Origin: Bacteroidota bacterium
GTDB lineage: Bacteria > Bacteroidota > Bacteroidia > B-17B0 > Aurantibacillaceae
NCBI GenBank assembly: GCA_963169355.1
Contig: CAUJCR010000054.1
Span: 1 to 57,788, forward strand
Direction: 5' to 3'
Length of the DNA: 57,788 nucleotides
Below, in pieces: positions 32,941-40,584 of this stretch. Position numbers and translations under genes: made by a program. The notes below the pieces were generated by a model. That model did not search any database. It had not been told where the DNA came from and worked only from the letters and a program-made list of their open reading frames with translations. Within the stretch, counting starts at the first letter, position 1. Each line of letters begins with the position of its first letter.

Positions 32941-32962
32941 ATGTTGTACCTATGTTGTACCC
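32941..32962 (+). promoter_or_regulatory. Right arm-type integrase sites
   Basis: ATGTTGTACC starts at 32941 and 32952 (an 11-bp step), the same words and orientation as at 8196-8218. They lie about 40 bp inside the right att core. Confidence 0.55.
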
Positions 32963-32969
32963 AAAATAA

Positions 32970-32994
32970 AAAACCCTTGCGTAGCAAGGGTTTT
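32970..32994 (-). terminator. Element-encoded terminator behind tRNA-Glu
   Basis: AAAACCCTTGC and GCAAGGGTTTT form an 11-bp stem with a 3-nt loop. On the minus strand it is followed by TTTATTTT. It lies 12 bp beyond the 3' end of tRNA-Glu and replaces the host terminator moved to 8032-8057. Confidence 0.75.
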
Positions 32995-33000
32995 AGAGTG

Positions 33001-33018
33001 TTTAAGTAGCCCGTACGG
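33001..33018. repeat. Right attachment-site core (attR)
   Basis: Identical to 8064-8081 and overlapping the 3' end (T-arm side of the acceptor stem and discriminator) of tRNA-Glu. Confidence 0.85.
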
Positions 33019-33078
33019 GAATCGAACCCGTGTTTCATCCGTGAAAGGGATGCGTCCTAACCCCTAGACGAACGGGCC
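33007..33078 (-). tRNA. tRNA-Glu (UUC)
   Basis: A 72-nt cloverleaf with acceptor GGCCCGT/ACGGGCT (G1-U72 wobble), discriminator A, D-arm with GTCTAGGGGTTAGGAC, anticodon loop CTTTCAC (anticodon TTC), and T-loop GTTCGATTC. CCA is not encoded. This is the integration target of the element; the 3' end is intact. Confidence 0.95.
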
Positions 33079-33096
33079 ATTATTTAAAATGGAGTG

Positions 33097-33104
33097 CAAA
33101 TTTA
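33097..33104 (-). promoter_or_regulatory. tRNA-Glu promoter -7 box
   Basis: TAAATTTG on the minus strand, 18 bp ahead of the tRNA 5' end, matches the Bacteroidota -7 consensus. Confidence 0.5.
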
Positions 33105-33141
33105 CAATTATTTTTATTTCTAGCAAAAAAATAATAACAAA

Positions 33142-34224
33142 TCACGAAAATCTTTTTTGTCTAAAGGCTTCTATCTTTCTTACTAATACAAATTGTAAAA
33201 AAAAGGCTAATGCAAGGCTGGTAAGCAGTGTAGCATAACCATAATAAGGCATCCATTGTGTATGTTCAAAAAAATAAGCCCTTAAAATGCTTACCACTAA
33301 ATGATGACTAATGTAAATGGTAAAAGATAATTCGCCTATTGTACGGTCAATCTTGGAATCTTTAAAAGCTGAGAATATATAAGGTATTGATAATGAAATT
33401 ATTATAAAGAAAATAGAATACTTGACACTATCCATTATTGGTATTTCTTCAATAAAAAGAATACCTAATACGCTTATCATTAACAAGATGTAACCCATAT
33501 ATTTAGAGGAATTTAGTAACCAATTTCGCTTGTAAAATTGATAAGACACACTTCCTGCTAAAAAGAATGGCAACTCAAAGGGGAAAAAACGATAAGTCCA
33601 CGGGTCATAACATAAATAGTGAATTTGATTAAAATACCATTTTATTAAAATGCCTAGTAAAACAATTAATATTTGTTTTCTTAATCGAAGTTTTACTAAA
33701 AATGGAGCAATGATATAAAACATACACTCAATACTAATAGACCACGATTGAGGCATAAACAAATATTGAAAAGCAGTATGTTTATAAGATAAAACTTGCT
33801 TGGTAAACTGTAGCTGGCATAATTCATCTATTCTTAAAAAATAAAACCAATCTTGTCCTATAACAAGTACGTTTTCTAATAAAAAATAGGCTATTGCATA
33901 AGGCGATAAACAGGTTCCATATTGCACATACCTTGCTAAATAATAAGGCTTATTAAATGCCCAGTAGCCAATTAAACTAAGTAAAAGTGCTAGTAATAGA
34001 ACAATCCAATAAGTAGGGAAAATACGATAAAACCGGCTCCATAAAAAACGTTTATAGTATCCAGCTCCTACATACTTCTCATTTAAAATTAAAGCCATGT
34101 AAAACCCCGAAATGATGTAAAAACTTTCTACAGCTACTTGTCCGCCGCATAAGCGTAAACCAAAAATTTTGTAGGAATGATAAACAACAACGGCAATGGC
34201 TAATATTGTACGAAAAATTCCCAA
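33142..34224 (-). CDS. Acyltransferase-3 family membrane protein
   Basis: A 360-residue integral membrane protein with about ten hydrophobic helices. It shows the family start (MGIFRTILAIAVVVYHSYKIFG, with the catalytic-type His at about 15), then GGQVAVESFYIISGFYMALIL and RFYRIFPTYWIVLL. Members O-acetylate or acylate sugars of exopolysaccharides or lipids at the inner membrane. The target here is unknown. It lies 13 bp downstream of the 222-residue gene on the same strand. Confidence 0.9.
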   Translation of the reverse strand: MGIFRTILAIAVVVYHSYKIFGLRLCGGQVAVESFYIISGFYMALILNEKYVGAGYYKRFLWSRFYRIFPTYWIVLLLALLLSLIGYWAFNKPYYLARYVQYGTCLSPYAIAYFLLENVLVIGQDWFYFLRIDELCQLQFTKQVLSYKHTAFQYLFMPQSWSISIECMFYIIAPFLVKLRLRKQILIVLLGILIKWYFNQIHYLCYDPWTYRFFPFELPFFLAGSVSYQFYKRNWLLNSSKYMGYILLMISVLGILFIEEIPIMDSVKYSIFFIIISLSIPYIFSAFKDSKIDRTIGELSFTIYISHHLVVSILRAYFFEHTQWMPYYGYATLLTSLALAFFLQFVLVRKIEAFRQKRFS

Positions 34225-34237
34225 AAGTAAAAGGTCA

Positions 34238-34906
34238 TTATTCTACCTTATTCATAATTTCTTTAGCCGCATCAACTATTTTCTTTTGAGCTTCAATTTC
34301 GGCTTTCTTTTTTGCTTGGGCTTCTTCGTTTCTAGCAATGTTATCTTCAGCCGATTTAATTTTAGACTTGTAACTATCAATATCCGACTTTAATCCTTTG
34401 TTTTCTTTCTCTAAATCTTTTTGGTTGTCTTCTAACTTACCTAAGATTTTTTCTTGTTCTTTTACTTTATCGCCTAATGATTCTTTAGTTGTTTTTACTG
34501 CAAAATCTTTTATCATAGCCTTAGCGCTTTTATGCTTATCACCATCGGCACCTGTTAAATAAGCACCGCCAAGGTTAAAAGCCACATTCATTTGCACCGT
34601 TTTGGCTTCTTTATTTTCTTCAAAGGTAGTGTAAATATCCACCGGGTTATTACCCCATTCTTTTATTAAAACATTATCGGCAAATAGTTCCCCTTTTTCG
34701 GTTTTTACTTTCTCAGTTTTAAAATCTTTTAAAAAACTTTTCCATTTACTCTCTACATCACTTTTAGAGGTTTCATAAATAGTAACAGAATATGCATTAT
34801 GGCTACCATCCGAAAACTTTTGAGAGCCATCATTTACCGATATTTTTTGGGCCTTTACTTGTAAACCTAAAGCTAAAACACCTAATACAAAAAGAGACTT
34901 TTTCAT
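34238..34906 (-). CDS. Secreted coiled-coil protein, unknown function
   Basis: A 222-residue protein with a signal peptide (MKKSLFVLGVLALGLQVKAQ), a globular part with SDVESKWKSFLKDFKTEKVKTEKGELFADNVLIKEWGNNPVDIYTTFEE, and a long charged coiled coil from about 140 to 215 (KILGKLEDNQKDLEKENKGLKSDIDSYKSKIKSAED). Proteins of this layout are common in Bacteroidota, with unknown function. Confidence 0.8.
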   Translation of the reverse strand: MKKSLFVLGVLALGLQVKAQKISVNDGSQKFSDGSHNAYSVTIYETSKSDVESKWKSFLKDFKTEKVKTEKGELFADNVLIKEWGNNPVDIYTTFEENKEAKTVQMNVAFNLGGAYLTGADGDKHKSAKAMIKDFAVKTTKESLGDKVKEQEKILGKLEDNQKDLEKENKGLKSDIDSYKSKIKSAEDNIARNEEAQAKKKAEIEAQKKIVDAAKEIMNKVE

Positions 34907-34979
34907 GATTCATTAATTTTAAATACCGTTTAAAGATATTTAAAAAAACAATGAAATACAGTAAAATTTGCTTAAAAAA

Positions 34980-37118
34980 TTAGTTTATTGCTTTCGCATT
35001 AAAGTTAGTCATAATAAGCTCTTCTAAAGTATAGCGCTTATCACCCACAAATCCTACAATCCAAGCATCAGTCTGTCCTTTTGCAATCATTTTCTGACGC
35101 GCTTGTTCAGCTTCTTTAATGGTTTTAAAACTCAGCATAGTAAATCTTGTAATGCCATCAGGGTAACCTTTTTCTTCAGGTTTGCCAATGCTCGACAAGT
35201 GAGCATATTTATAATTTTCGGGATGACGATACGCAGCTACTTGTACTTTAAATTCCATACCATCTACACACATATTTCCACCAATTTCTAATAATTGTTT
35301 ATATACGGTTTTATCGTTTAATGATTTACCTTTTAAAGCTGTAAAATCAGGAATTGCTCCGCCATTGCAAGGATTTGTAACAGGTTTTGTTTCATTAACT
35401 ACTGGCTCTACTACTTTTGTACCATTTTCTAATGTTTTCATAGTATTAGCATCATTTTTAAAATCCTCGGCACTAGCTACTTGATTTAATAAGCTATCTA
35501 AAATGGCATTTACAGATATTTGATTTTTCTTATTAGCAAATTCAGGTGTATAGAAAAAGAAGTCTTTTCGTACTTCCACAAATTTATTAAGCTTTTCTAT
35601 GGAAACTATTTCCTCCATAGGTTCCATATTTGCAGTTGTTACTTTAACAGAATAATTATGTCCTGGAGAGATAGCCATCAAATATTTTCCTGTTTTTGAA
35701 TTAGAATAATAAGGTCCTATTAACTCATTATTATCTTTCTTCACCACTTCAATTTTTGCTTCTACAGGTTTTTCATCTACGTACACACTTCCTTTTAATA
35801 ATGCAAGTACAGGGCGTTCGCCAATTATACCAGGCATTACTGTGTAAATATCTTGTTCGCCTTTTCCGCCAGTGCCTGCTCTGTTAGATGAAAAATAACC
35901 AACATCGCCTTTAGCATTTATTACATAAAACCTATCATCTTCGGTTGTATTTAAGGGTATACCCATACTAATTGGTTCAATCCACGAATTATCTTTTTTT
36001 ATAGAATACATAATGTCATAGCCTCCAATACTTTTATGTCCCTCTGAACTAAAGAAAAGTGTAATACCATCAGGATGAATAAAAGGAGCGTCATCATCAT
36101 ACTCTGTATTAATAGCTGCGCCTAAGTTTTTGGCAGGTCCCCAATCCCCGTTTACTTTTTCTGATATATATAAATCTCTTCCTCCAGATCCACCAGGGCG
36201 TTCAGAGGCAAAATATAAATAGCGTCCATCGGCTGTTATTGAGCAGCTACCTTCCCAGTACGCAGAATTGATATTGCTATTTAGTTTTACTGGAATACTC
36301 CATTCGGTTCCCGAATAGCTTGAATACATAATGTCACCAGGGTTTTTTACATCACTTACAAAAGTAAATAGCATTTGCCCATCTGGCGATAATGCAATAG
36401 CAGCATCATTTCCATTCGTATTCAAATTAGTAATAGGTGTTGGTACTCCCCAAGTTGAATCATTAACTCTGTTCGAGATAAATATATCTTCATGATATGT
36501 GCCATCTATTTTATCCTCTTTCAACTCGTCGTTTAATAAACCACCTGTGCTTTTCTCACCTCGATAGGTATAAATTAAAACTGACTCATCTGCTGAAATA
36601 ATTGGAACACCCTCAACTTCGTGTGAGTTAATTGGAGAACCTATGTTTTTAATATCAGCTACAACTTTATTAGCCATTAATTCTTTCCCATTATTACAAT
36701 TAGTAATTCCTAATTTAGCGTCACGTAGCATCTCTTTATCATCTTCCTTAATTTTGTTGCCTTTTGCCAATATATAAGCCTCATAATGAGTGATTGCTTT
36801 ATCAAATTTATAATTGCTATGATAAGCCTTTGCTAAATAATAATCTGCTTCGGGAGATTTATCGTTTCGTTTAATGTCTTCAAAAATTTCAATAGCTCTC
36901 GATTTTTTTTCTGGATAATATAAAGCACAAAAACCTAATCTTGATTTAAATTCAAAGTTCTTAGGATTCTTAGTGTAAAGCTGGTCGTACAAATCGTAAG
37001 CTTTTTTATAATTATGCGATTCATATAAATCAGCAGCTTCTTCAATGATGTCTTTTTGAGCCATAGACATAGCAGATAATAACATCAGTAAAACAAAAGG
37101 TAGTAAAAAACTTTTCAT
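34980..37118 (-). CDS. Envelope protein with TPR, PD40 beta-propeller and SPOR-like domains
   Basis: A 712-residue protein. Signal peptide (to about 20, ending SMAQ), then TPR units (about 25-130: YDLYDQLYTKNPKNFEFKSRLGFCAL, YYLAKAYHSNYKFDKAITHYEAYI). PD40/WD40-like strands follow (about 190-430: LYFASERPGGSGGRDLYISEK, LFFSSEGHKSIGGYDIMYS, GYFSSNRAGTGGKGEQDIY), then a carboxypeptidase-regulatory-like domain (about 445-520). A SPOR-like end (KVQVAAYRHPENYKYAHLSS ... FKTIKEAEQARQKMIAKGQTDAWIVGF) closes it. SPOR binds denuded peptidoglycan; PD40 proteins of this type occur in T9SS-linked complexes (PorE/PorW-like). Usual members have an OmpA end; here SPOR is in its place. Confidence 0.85.
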   Translation of the reverse strand: MKSFLLPFVLLMLLSAMSMAQKDIIEEAADLYESHNYKKAYDLYDQLYTKNPKNFEFKSRLGFCALYYPEKKSRAIEIFEDIKRNDKSPEADYYLAKAYHSNYKFDKAITHYEAYILAKGNKIKEDDKEMLRDAKLGITNCNNGKELMANKVVADIKNIGSPINSHEVEGVPIISADESVLIYTYRGEKSTGGLLNDELKEDKIDGTYHEDIFISNRVNDSTWGVPTPITNLNTNGNDAAIALSPDGQMLFTFVSDVKNPGDIMYSSYSGTEWSIPVKLNSNINSAYWEGSCSITADGRYLYFASERPGGSGGRDLYISEKVNGDWGPAKNLGAAINTEYDDDAPFIHPDGITLFFSSEGHKSIGGYDIMYSIKKDNSWIEPISMGIPLNTTEDDRFYVINAKGDVGYFSSNRAGTGGKGEQDIYTVMPGIIGERPVLALLKGSVYVDEKPVEAKIEVVKKDNNELIGPYYSNSKTGKYLMAISPGHNYSVKVTTANMEPMEEIVSIEKLNKFVEVRKDFFFYTPEFANKKNQISVNAILDSLLNQVASAEDFKNDANTMKTLENGTKVVEPVVNETKPVTNPCNGGAIPDFTALKGKSLNDKTVYKQLLEIGGNMCVDGMEFKVQVAAYRHPENYKYAHLSSIGKPEEKGYPDGITRFTMLSFKTIKEAEQARQKMIAKGQTDAWIVGFVGDKRYTLEELIMTNFNAKAIN

Positions 37119-37447
37119 ATTGCCTTAAATTATTTAGTTCTTAAAATTCAAAAGCTTGATTACAAAAACTTAATAACTTAGTTAGTTAAGTTGTATAATC
37201 AAATTTTCTGTAAACCAAAGATGGAGTTTTTAGAGAGGCTTTTTAATAGAAAACAAATTGGTTATTAACACAATAGAGTTAAAAGCAATTATATCAAGCC
37301 CCTAATTATTTATTAGAATGATGCTTTTAGTAAAATGTATAATGTCAAATATAACTATCATTTAGTTTCATCCGCTTGTTCTTTTCCATTAATACTTTTT
37401 CAAAAAATAGCTCAGAGCTATGCAATAATTTTTTCAACGTCTAATTG
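37119..37447. other. AT-rich intergenic region
   Basis: No gene and no strong structure. It contains the promoter region of the minus-strand 712-residue gene, then plain AT-rich sequence up to the second inverted-repeat element. Confidence 0.5.
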
Positions 37448-37619
37448 AACTCAGATTATACAATTATCAATTCTATTACGAGCTAAAATCCCTGCAAAAT
37501 ATGGAGCTTAGCAACTTTATTCTCTTTCACCGTATCAGAGGCTACGCTCCATTCGCAAAAATTCATATTTTATATGTCTTTTAACTCTCATTACTAATTT
37601 CTAATACACAATTTGGGTT
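37448..37619. mobile_element. 172-bp inverted-repeat element, copy 2 (MITE-like)
   Basis: Left end AACTCAGATTATACAATTAT and right end, as reverse complement, AACCCAAATTGTGTATTAG match the ends of copy 1. The interior, GAGCTAAAATCCCTGCAAAA and CTTTTAACTCTCA, is shared, at perhaps 80-85 percent identity by eye. No coding potential. It sits about 60 bp past the tRNA-Leu terminator, as copy 1 sits about 55 bp past the old tRNA-Glu terminator. Confidence 0.7.
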
Positions 37620-37680
37620 TAAAAATTACTAAACATTCGCAACCTAAAGTATAATTACATTGGGTATAAAATAAAAAAAA

Positions 37681-37712
37681 CCGGACTTCTCTTTAAATGT
37701 AGAGAAGTCCGG
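37681..37712 (-). terminator. tRNA-Leu terminator
   Basis: Arms CCGGACTTCTC (37681-37691) and GAGAAGTCCGG (37702-37712) form a perfect 11-bp stem with a 10-nt loop. Minus-strand T-run follows (37680-37673). It lies 5 bp beyond the tRNA. Confidence 0.85.
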
Positions 37713-37717
37713 CGATG

Positions 37718-37801
37718 TACCCGGGGCCGGGCTCGAACCGGCACGGGGGTGAACCCACAGGTGTTTGAGACCAGCGCGTCTACCAATTCCGCCACCCGGG
37801 C
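37718..37801 (-). tRNA. tRNA-Leu (CAA)
   Basis: An 84-nt cloverleaf with long variable arm: acceptor GCCCGGG/CCCGGGT, D-arm TGGCGGAATTGGTAGACGC, anticodon loop CTCAAAC (CAA), T-arm GCCGGTTCGAGCCCGGC. The anticodon stem has one T-T mismatch. CCA is not encoded. Confidence 0.92.
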
Positions 37802-37833
37802 ATTTTAGCCGAATCTAAGGCCAAATGAGGGGG

Positions 37834-37841
37834 CAAATGTA
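37834..37841 (-). promoter_or_regulatory. tRNA-Leu promoter -7 box
   Basis: TACATTTG on the minus strand, about 33 bp ahead of the tRNA start, in the short divergent region shared with prs. Confidence 0.45.
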
Positions 37842-37878
37842 ATCAAATTTTAATTATTTGAAAAAACATTGAAAAATA

Positions 37879-37908
37879 TTGTAAAAACAGGCAAAAATCG
37901 TACATTTG
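37879..37908 (+). promoter_or_regulatory. prs promoter
   Basis: TTG (37879-37881), 19 nt, then TACATTTG (37901-37908) match the Bacteroidota promoter pattern. It lies downstream of the first possible start (37869), so translation must begin at 37926. Confidence 0.6.
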
Positions 37909-37925
37909 CCCCTCTATTTTATAAA

Positions 37926-38858
37926 ATGGAAACAGACGTTAGATTATTTTCAGGAAGCGCTACCAATACCTTAGCCGAAGCAATTTCTAAAGCTTATGGA
38001 AAAGAATTGGGTAAAATGGCTCATTATAGATTTAGTGATGGCGAAATACAAGTGTCGTATGACGAAAGTATTAGAGGGCAAAGTGTATTTGCTATTCAAT
38101 CTACGATGCCACCATCTGATAATTTAATGGAACTTTTATTAATGTTAGATGCTGCTAAAAGAGCATCGGCGCAAGATGTAGTAGCTGTTATTCCTTATTT
38201 TGGTTACGCCCGTCAAGATAGAAAAGATCAACCACGTGTTGCTATTGGTGCAAAAATGGTAGCTGATATGTTGGCGTTAGCTGGTGCTACGCGTGTTATG
38301 ACAATGGATTTACATGCTGACCAAATACAAGGCTTCTTTAATATTCCAGTAGATCACCTTTATGCATCATCTATCTTTTTACCTTATATTCAAAGTTTAA
38401 ATTTAGAACACCTTACAATTGCTGCACCCGATATGGGAGGTAGTAAACGCGCTAATGCTTACGCTAAGCATTTAAAATCTGAAATTGTTATTTGCTATAA
38501 GCAACGCACAAAAGCTAATGTGGTGGATCACATGACAGCTATTGGTGAGATTGAAGGACGAAATATTATTTTAGTAGATGATTTAGTGGATACAGGAGGA
38601 ACTTTATGTAAAGCAGCCGATATGATGATGGAGCGTGGAGCACTAAGTGTGCGAGCTTTATGTACACATGCTATTTTGTCTGGTAAGGCTTATGAAAATA
38701 TTGAGAAATCAAAACTATTAGAATTAATTGTTACAGATACTATCCCTTTAAAACAACAAAGTCCAAAAATTAAAGTATTATCGGTAGCCGAATTATTTGC
38801 AAAAGTAATTCATAGTATTCAACATCACGAATCTATTAGTTCTAACTTTATAATGTAA
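37926..38858 (+). CDS. prs: Ribose-phosphate pyrophosphokinase
   Basis: Makes PRPP from ribose 5-phosphate and ATP, the entry to purine, pyrimidine, His and Trp synthesis. About 310 residues from METDVRLFSGSATNTLAEAI. Typical motifs: YFGYARQDRKDQPRVAIGAKMVADML (flexible loop), VMTMDLHADQIQGFF, and the PRPP-binding ILVDDLVDTGGTL. I use ATG 37926; the earlier ATG at 37869 lies upstream of the predicted promoter and adds an unnatural 19 residues. Followed 89 bp later by rplY on the same strand. Confidence 0.96.
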   Translation: METDVRLFSGSATNTLAEAISKAYGKELGKMAHYRFSDGEIQVSYDESIRGQSVFAIQSTMPPSDNLMELLLMLDAAKRASAQDVVAVIPYFGYARQDRKDQPRVAIGAKMVADMLALAGATRVMTMDLHADQIQGFFNIPVDHLYASSIFLPYIQSLNLEHLTIAAPDMGGSKRANAYAKHLKSEIVICYKQRTKANVVDHMTAIGEIEGRNIILVDDLVDTGGTLCKAADMMMERGALSVRALCTHAILSGKAYENIEKSKLLELIVTDTIPLKQQSPKIKVLSVAELFAKVIHSIQHHESISSNFIM

Positions 38859-38947
38859 ATATAACCCGCCAATATAAATAAAAACAAGTTGTGAGTAAAA
38901 ATGAAGCGGGCATTTTGAAAACACTTAAAACAAAATAAATAAACAAA

Positions 38948-39532
38948 ATGAAAACTTTACAATTGAGCGGTTCGCCAAGAGCGAACGTAGGGAAAGTAGA
39001 TGCTAAGGCAATTCGCGAAAAAGGATTAGTGCCTTGTGTTATTTACGGTGGAAAAGAACAAATTCACTTTCAAGCAGACGAAAGAGCCTTTAAGCCAATT
39101 ATTTTTACTCCTAATGCACACATCGTAGAAGTAGAATTAAATGGTAAAACATACAAAACAATTCTACAAGAAGCACAATATCATAAAATTACTGATAGAT
39201 TAATTCACGCTGATTTTTTAGAAGTAATTGATGGAAAAGCTATTACTGTTCAAATTCCAGTTAAGTTAAATGGACAATCGGAAGGTGTAAAAAAAGGCGG
39301 TAAATTAGTTTTAAAACAACGTAAATTAAAAGCACGTGGTTTAGCTAATGTGTTACCTGATTATATCGACTTAGATATCTCTGGATTGGATATTGGTAAT
39401 GCAATTACAGTATGTGATATCAACATTGAGGGGGTTACATTATTAAATGCTAAAAACGTATCGGTTGTTTCAGTTAATACAACTCGTGCTGCGGCTGCGG
39501 CTGATGCACCTGCGGCTGATGCTAAAAAATAA
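38948..39532 (+). CDS. rplY: Ribosomal protein L25 (Ctc family)
   Basis: A 194-residue long-form L25: LSGSPRANVGKVDAKAIREKGLVPCVIYGG is the usual L25/Ctc start, followed by the 5S-rRNA-binding beta barrel and the Ctc C-terminal domain (IQIPVKLNGQSEGVKKGGKLVLKQRKLKARG). The Ala/Asp-rich tail (AAAADAPAADAKK) is typical. prs followed by rplY is a widely conserved gene pair. Confidence 0.96.
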   Translation: MKTLQLSGSPRANVGKVDAKAIREKGLVPCVIYGGKEQIHFQADERAFKPIIFTPNAHIVEVELNGKTYKTILQEAQYHKITDRLIHADFLEVIDGKAITVQIPVKLNGQSEGVKKGGKLVLKQRKLKARGLANVLPDYIDLDISGLDIGNAITVCDINIEGVTLLNAKNVSVVSVNTTRAAAAADAPAADAKK

Positions 39533-39550
39533 TTAATTTCATACATATTT

Positions 39551-39587
39551 AAAACGCCCTATTTAACTTAGTTATTTAGGGCGTTTT
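39551..39587 (+). terminator. Terminator of prs-rplY
   Basis: Arms AAAACGCCCTA (39551-39561) and TAGGGCGTTTT (39577-39587), 18 bp after the rplY stop. Confidence 0.85.
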
Positions 39588-39651
39588 AGTTTTATACTAC
39601 TGTTATTATACAAGCTAAATGGGTTAGATTCTCGGAATTTATTTATAAATA

Positions 39652-39683
39652 AAAAAGGATATTGAATTTTCAATATCCTTTTT
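39652..39683 (-). terminator. Terminator of the T9SS operon
   Basis: Arms AAAAAGGATATTGAA and TTCAATATCCTTTTT form a perfect 15-bp stem with a 2-nt loop. It lies 17 bp beyond the gldN stop on the minus strand. Confidence 0.8.
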
Positions 39684-39700
39684 AAATAATTTAATGTATG

Positions 39701-40561
39701 TTAGAAGTGCCACAAGTCGTGTTCCCATCTAAATATATCATTTTTAATTCGATCAGATTCTAATAAAGCATCAATACCTTTTGAGTATCTGTCAATAGTT
39801 CTATCATAAACATTCGTTTCTTTAGTAACTACAGATGAAAATTGGCGTTTCCAAAAGATATCTTCAAAAGTTCTTCGTTCTGAGTCGTTTTTGGCGTTAT
39901 ACACTTCGTGTTTTGCCAAGAATGGACGACAAGCTGGGAAATAGGTATAAAACAATGGAAACTCTCCTAAGTCAACTTTTTTAGGATTAATTACATTGAA
40001 TTCCATGGCTAGGATTCTTACTTCTAGAACTGATTTTTGTTTGTCAAAGAACCAATCTTCTTTTAATCCAAGAGATGAGAAAAACTCATAAGTCCACGTA
40101 GAATCTACTGCACCAGGTTTTTTAACCATAAAAGAGTTACCCTCTGCATCAAATTCTTCAACATCTGCCGAGTCTTCTCTAATAACCATCTTGTCACGAA
40201 TAACAGATAACTCAATAGGTTGTAAAAATTCTTCGTCAGCAAAAGGGATAATAGCACCTGCTAATACATACTTTTGTATTAGTTGCATTAAAGAAATACG
40301 ACTTACAACAGGTAAAGTAGGGTAATACAGCTGTTGATTTTGTTTTTCACGCATATCTAACCTTCTCCACACACGTTTTTCCCATGCTACATCAGCTTCA
40401 CGTAAATGTGTATAAGGGATATATTTACGATTTGTTGAATTTTCCTTTTCGTAAATTCCATCTCTATAATCACCTGGTTGAAAAACACTCTGCTGAGCGA
40501 TTGCATTTAATGCTGATACTAAAACTATCAACATTAGCAAACCAAATTTTACTTGTTTCAT
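39701..40561 (-). CDS. gldN: Type IX secretion protein GldN/PorN
   Basis: A 286-residue periplasmic protein with a signal peptide (MKQVKFGLLMLIVLVSALNAIAQ). Typical GldN features are YIPYTHLREADVAWEKRVWRRLDMREKQNQQLYYP and, near the end, RRTFEDIFWKRQFSSVVTKETNVYDRTIDRY. With GldK it forms the periplasmic ring of the type IX secretion system. Last gene of the gldKLMN set, 23 bp after gldM. Confidence 0.95.
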   Translation of the reverse strand: MKQVKFGLLMLIVLVSALNAIAQQSVFQPGDYRDGIYEKENSTNRKYIPYTHLREADVAWEKRVWRRLDMREKQNQQLYYPTLPVVSRISLMQLIQKYVLAGAIIPFADEEFLQPIELSVIRDKMVIREDSADVEEFDAEGNSFMVKKPGAVDSTWTYEFFSSLGLKEDWFFDKQKSVLEVRILAMEFNVINPKKVDLGEFPLFYTYFPACRPFLAKHEVYNAKNDSERRTFEDIFWKRQFSSVVTKETNVYDRTIDRYSKGIDALLESDRIKNDIFRWEHDLWHF

Positions 40562-40584
40562 ATTTACTTTATTTTAAGTTAGTA

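Larger units (their letters stand above)
8064..33018. mobile_element. Integrated genetic element in tRNA-Glu (about 25 kb)
   Basis: The element is bounded by a perfect 18-bp direct repeat (8064-8081 and 33001-33018), which is the 3' end of tRNA-Glu plus a few bases. A tyrosine integrase lies just inside the left end, and paired TGTTGTACC sites lie inside both ends. The tRNA gene stays complete at the right side. Contents: integrase, RteC-like and HTH proteins, RepA-like ATPase, an array of secreted proteins, a toxin-antitoxin-chaperone module, and a small-gene operon. I see no relaxase, coupling protein or conjugation genes, so if it moves between cells it needs help. Confidence 0.85.

Noticed and set aside
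32856..33038. 60-aa minus-strand frame across the right end of the element
   Set aside because: It reads through the terminator, att core and tRNA 3' end and has no protein-like features.
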